Position numbers and translations under genes: made by a program. From the NCBI GenBank assembly GCA_014584295.1, contig JACTNC010000061.1:28839-92838 (forward strand): DNA of 64,000 nucleotides, given 5' to 3'. The stretch comes from Verrucomicrobiota bacterium (GTDB lineage: Bacteria; Verrucomicrobiota; Verrucomicrobiia; Opitutales; Opitutaceae). A model generated the notes under the pieces. That model was not told the origin of the DNA. It made no database searches and saw nothing but the letters and a program-made list of their open reading frames with translations. Positions 61,047-64,000 of the stretch are shown one piece after another. Within the stretch, counting starts at the first letter, position 1. Each line of letters starts with the position of its first letter.

Positions 61047-63884
61047 TCAGTAGGAAAGATTGATCGCCAATCGGATCAATCGCGGCCAGACATTCTTTGT
61101 TCCATAGGGTACATTCTGCACGTTCCCCTTGAAGTTATAGGCAAAAACTCCATTGACGATTGGATCATCGTAGTTGAACAGGTTTGAAATGTTGAGCTGC
61201 ACATCCGCCTTGTATTTCCCGATCTTTATAGGATATCCGACGAGTGCACTTGCGAGGTAATAATCTTTTGCGTAAACGTAGTCGAAAGGTCTGCCCGGCT
61301 CGTTTCCCGCAATACATGGTCCATAGAACTGAATGCCACCGCCGATTCTAAGACTTTTAAAAGTGCCCGAATTGAACGTGTAGACTCCAAATGCATTGAC
61401 GCGATAGTCATAGGTATAGTTCTGATTGCGCCCTTCCTGGAAGTTGTCTATGAAGCTTTGAATCTGATTGAGGTGATTGGTGTCCTGAAGATTGTTTGGG
61501 TTTGAAGGATTGTTGGCCAAAACCTGCCACTTTGGCCGATGTTCCTTCACATAAGCCACATAATCCGCCGCTACATTGGACTGCTTGGTCTTGGGCAATG
61601 CGGCATTGAGGGTGAGTCGAAAAGTCTTGCCGAAGTTTGCCGTCAGGCTCCCCTCCCAACCGTACCCGACCAGACTCGATGAGCTTGTAATTGAATTCAG
61701 GGCGGTAATGCTGAGAGGGTTGTTGCTGTATGTTGATATGTAGTTGCTGCTGTAGTCTTTGCCTTCATACTCGCCCAGATCATTCCAAAGATTGTTTATG
61801 TTGCCGATTGAAACGTTGCGGATGGAGTTAGATTGTTCGGCACGGTAGTAGCCGATGGAGCCGATGATCTTGATGCCTGCGTCGTTTCCGAGCTGAAAAC
61901 GGATCCCGCCAGACCTCTCCTCTGCGGGAACAATATTTGCCTTCGAGAAGGATCCATCAAGTCGTTTATAGGCTGAAGTTTGTATGATGAATCCTTCCGA
62001 ATGATTACCATAGAGCCCGACATGCTTGAGGGGAAAGTAGACGAACCCGTAGGTGGTGGTATCATTGAAGCCCAGCCTGCTGTCGGTCGAGTATGACGTG
62101 AACTGACCGGTTTCGGCATCCCGTGATGCTGCAATCCCATTTTCGTTGGCGAGTTCCGAGCGGTCACGGCGATAACCTGCGATTACCGACAATGTGTCAT
62201 GCAGGTAGCTGCCTGACAGGGCAACTTCATAGGCGTCAATCTTCTGATGGTTTCTCGCATCAGAGGTTGGCACATCTACCGTTTCATACATTTCGGAGAA
62301 GTTGGGCAGTTTTGCCGGAAGGTTGTTTAGATACCGATGTACATGAATCAAACTTGCACTATCTGTAATCGGCAGCGTGGAGTTCGGATCCTTGATATGC
62401 AGGTCCGTATAGACTGTCTTGTCATCCTTTTCCTGGTGGATGGCGAATGCGCTGATGTTTGTCACGCCGCCAAACAGCTTAAGGGGATAGGCTGTCACAA
62501 GTCGCACGGACTTTGATTCTCGTGAGTAGTCGACCGCCCTTCCAACGTGCGAACGGGAATAGGGCTCCCCATAGTTTGGATTGATGTTTCCATTCGGAAG
62601 GTAGAGCAGGGGATCTATGTATAGCACCGCAAAGGGATAGTTGCCGCCTTGACTCGTGAAATGCGAGTACTGCCCCGCAAGCTGAAGTGAGAGTCCGTTT
62701 GAGAAAGTATGGTCTATGGAAAGCTGAAGGTCCTTTGCCTTGTCCGCGACCGATTGATTTTCGGGATTGGCATTGAAGGTGGGCGGCAGCGTGGGAACCG
62801 CGCTGACGCCTGGCGCTCCGGCCGCAACGGAGGGGAAGAGAGCGTCGCCAAAGGCTGCCTCGGCAGCTTGAGTGACTCCGATCCCGTTGGTCGTCGAATA
62901 GCCGGCATAATCCAAGAGCCCGATGCGTTCCGTCCATATCAGGTACTTGGAACCCGTATAATTTGTCAATCCCCTGGCGGTCGCTGCCGATGAAGTCAGT
63001 TTGCCCGTAACAGGTTGGTGATCCCATCTTGAGTATCGATCAAGATAGTTCATTATCAGACTTGGGCGGGTGTTCCGTGAATAGTCGGCATCGAATACAA
63101 TGTTTGTCCGATCGAATGGGGTGTAGGTGATATTCAGAGAGTGACCCTGCTCGGTAAGCTGGGTTCTATCGATGTAATATCTTGTGTCCTGAAGATTGAG
63201 ATTGTACCTTGCATTCAGGTTGTGCATGAGCTTCCGATTGACGTCCAATGACATGCCTTTCGAGTAGTTGTCATCGAACCGAAGGCGAAGATTCGTGAAG
63301 TTCCAGCTCTTTGCCTTCTTGGTAATGTAGTTTATTCCACCACCGGGACCACCTTCCCCATAAAGAATTGCGTTGGGTCCTCTAGCGGACTCGACGCGCT
63401 CAACATTGTATTCCTTTGGAGTTGAGGCGCTGGTAAAATAGTTACGGGTGCTGGGGTTCGCACCGAGCCCTCGGAGCGAGACATTGGTTCCTGGATCGTA
63501 ATAGTTCAGTCCACCAGGATTGACGCTGTTTCCTTCGACTGCACCAAGTTCAAGCGGCCGGGAACTGGTCAACCATCCGGACGCTTCATCAATGTTTACT
63601 GCTCCGATATCGTCGAGGAAATCGCGCGTGAAGATATCTATACCTCCTGGCGTCATCAGCAGCTTTGTATTCAACAGGCCCGCGTTCAGCGTGTCGGCAG
63701 CAATGTAACCGGTGTCCTTGTCTGTCGAAACAACAAAAGGTGACAGTTTGGTAATGGTTGGCTCGACGGTCTTGTTTATATCAGGGATTTCGGATCTGAC
63801 AGGACTTGTTTGCGCGTCGAGCCTTGGGCAGGAGCCCAGCAACAATGGGAGAAGTGCGGCTAATCCAGTATAATGTCTTTTCAT
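61047..63884 (-). CDS. TonB-dependent outer-membrane receptor, Opitutaceae type
   Basis: A 945-residue receptor, apparently full length. The signal peptide is MKRHYTGLAALLPLLLGSC. The segment ITKLSPFVVSTDKDTGYIAA is the conserved N-terminal motif (probable TonB-contact region) of verrucomicrobial receptors, then the plug domain follows (IDIFTRDFLDDIGAVNIDEA, NVSLRGLGANPSTRNYF, VERVESARGPNAILYGEGGP with the family R-G-P-N-A). The remaining residues form the 22-strand barrel, ending RLIRLAINLSY with the terminal aromatic. There is no N-terminal STN domain, so it transports without a dedicated anti-sigma partner. The substrate is likely an oligosaccharide or a complexed metal. GC content is visibly lower than in the genes left of the tRNA. 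Confidence 0.92.
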   Translation of the reverse strand: MKRHYTGLAALLPLLLGSCPRLDAQTSPVRSEIPDINKTVEPTITKLSPFVVSTDKDTGYIAADTLNAGLLNTKLLMTPGGIDIFTRDFLDDIGAVNIDEASGWLTSSRPLELGAVEGNSVNPGGLNYYDPGTNVSLRGLGANPSTRNYFTSASTPKEYNVERVESARGPNAILYGEGGPGGGINYITKKAKSWNFTNLRLRFDDNYSKGMSLDVNRKLMHNLNARYNLNLQDTRYYIDRTQLTEQGHSLNITYTPFDRTNIVFDADYSRNTRPSLIMNYLDRYSRWDHQPVTGKLTSSAATARGLTNYTGSKYLIWTERIGLLDYAGYSTTNGIGVTQAAEAAFGDALFPSVAAGAPGVSAVPTLPPTFNANPENQSVADKAKDLQLSIDHTFSNGLSLQLAGQYSHFTSQGGNYPFAVLYIDPLLYLPNGNINPNYGEPYSRSHVGRAVDYSRESKSVRLVTAYPLKLFGGVTNISAFAIHQEKDDKTVYTDLHIKDPNSTLPITDSASLIHVHRYLNNLPAKLPNFSEMYETVDVPTSDARNHQKIDAYEVALSGSYLHDTLSVIAGYRRDRSELANENGIAASRDAETGQFTSYSTDSRLGFNDTTTYGFVYFPLKHVGLYGNHSEGFIIQTSAYKRLDGSFSKANIVPAEERSGGIRFQLGNDAGIKIIGSIGYYRAEQSNSIRNVSIGNINNLWNDLGEYEGKDYSSNYISTYSNNPLSITALNSITSSSSLVGYGWEGSLTANFGKTFRLTLNAALPKTKQSNVAADYVAYVKEHRPKWQVLANNPSNPNNLQDTNHLNQIQSFIDNFQEGRNQNYTYDYRVNAFGVYTFNSGTFKSLRIGGGIQFYGPCIAGNEPGRPFDYVYAKDYYLASALVGYPIKIGKYKADVQLNISNLFNYDDPIVNGVFAYNFKGNVQNVPYGTKNVWPRLIRLAINLSY

Positions 63885-64000
63885 TGGTATGCCTGTTGTT
63901 TCTAGTTGTGTCGGTCAAGTTCAGCAAAAGCGGATCGGTGGTGCGATGGATTGGTGAGATAAAAAGATTTATGGGGAGGGTTTAAGGGAGGGGGCTGCGC
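63885..64000 (-). other. Upstream region of the TonB receptor gene, cut by the window edge
   Basis: 116 bases with no gene and no clear promoter boxes; purine-rich runs occur near 63972-63995. The regulatory sequence of the receptor gene probably continues outside the window. Confidence 0.4.

Noticed and set aside
1..64000. CRISPR arrays, rRNA genes and insertion sequences
   Set aside because: No regularly spaced direct-repeat array, no rRNA-like segment and no transposase-like protein was seen.

Overview
The window most likely comes from a free-living member of the Verrucomicrobia, probably close to Opitutaceae. This is inferred from gene families, since no rRNA is present. The indicators are two very large secreted proteins built on the PVC-type sugar-dehydrogenase propeller plus HEAT repeats (one ending in cytochrome c, one in a cupredoxin), a DUF1080 protein, two sulfatases, several Gfo/Idh/MocA oxidoreductases and xylose-isomerase-like TIM barrels, and a TonB-dependent receptor with the N-terminal 'LSPF.V....GY.A' segment common in that family. 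By eye the DNA is GC-rich up to about 59.4 kb and clearly less so from about 61 kb onward.

Layout. 0-4 kb: an overlapping polysaccharide-degradation run (heparinase II/III-like, beta-propeller glycosidase-like, sulfatase). 4.2-9.7 kb: a secreted peptidase-MA-like protein with a degenerate zinc site, a second sulfatase and a conserved protein of unknown function. 9.8-12.2 kb: SppA and SufT. 12.2-13.2 kb: a PIN toxin-antitoxin pair between two copies of a 28-bp direct repeat. 13.2-16.4 kb: a Tat-exported TIM-barrel protein and a GT39-like membrane glycosyltransferase. 16.5-22.5 kb: a tightly packed five-gene nitrate operon on the minus strand (cytochrome b, molybdopterin reductase, 4Fe-4S protein, Rieske protein, nitrate transporter). 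22.6-26.9 kb: a PVC cytochrome-dehydrogenase-like protein divergent from a PAS-AraC regulator. 26.9-27.7 kb: a gene-poor stretch with a prominent inverted repeat.

27.7-38.4 kb: a sugar-catabolic block on the plus strand: cupin, TIM barrel, Gfo/Idh oxidoreductase, a 1660-residue ThuA/SGNH/propeller/HEAT/cupredoxin fusion, DUF1080 and a glycosidase-like propeller. 38.6-41.0 kb: a GHMP sugar kinase and a glycosyltransferase. 41.1-47.1 kb: LysR and MarR regulators with an AcrAB-type pump. 47.1-48.9 kb: glnS. 49.0-56.5 kb: an MdtABC-type pump operon. 56.7-59.3 kb: two exported Gfo/Idh oxidoreductases. 59.5 kb: tRNA-Gln(TTG). 59.6-63.9 kb: a D-2-hydroxyacid dehydrogenase and a large TonB receptor, with a LacI-type palindrome between them.

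Together the genes describe an aerobic or facultative scavenger of complex, partly sulfated glycans. Sulfatases, lyases and glycosidase-like propellers would release sugars, and exported Gfo/Idh, ThuA, DUF1080 and TIM-barrel proteins are the set expected for 3-keto-glycoside chemistry. The nitrate operon supplies nitrogen or an electron acceptor, and two RND pumps give efflux. The strongest candidates for something new are the ThuA-to-cupredoxin fusion protein in its putative 3-keto-sugar locus, the nitrate operon that combines a NasA-like enzyme with a bc1-type Rieske protein and a NarI-like cytochrome b, and the repeat-flanked toxin-antitoxin cassette. Homology statements rest on motif recognition, not on database searches.
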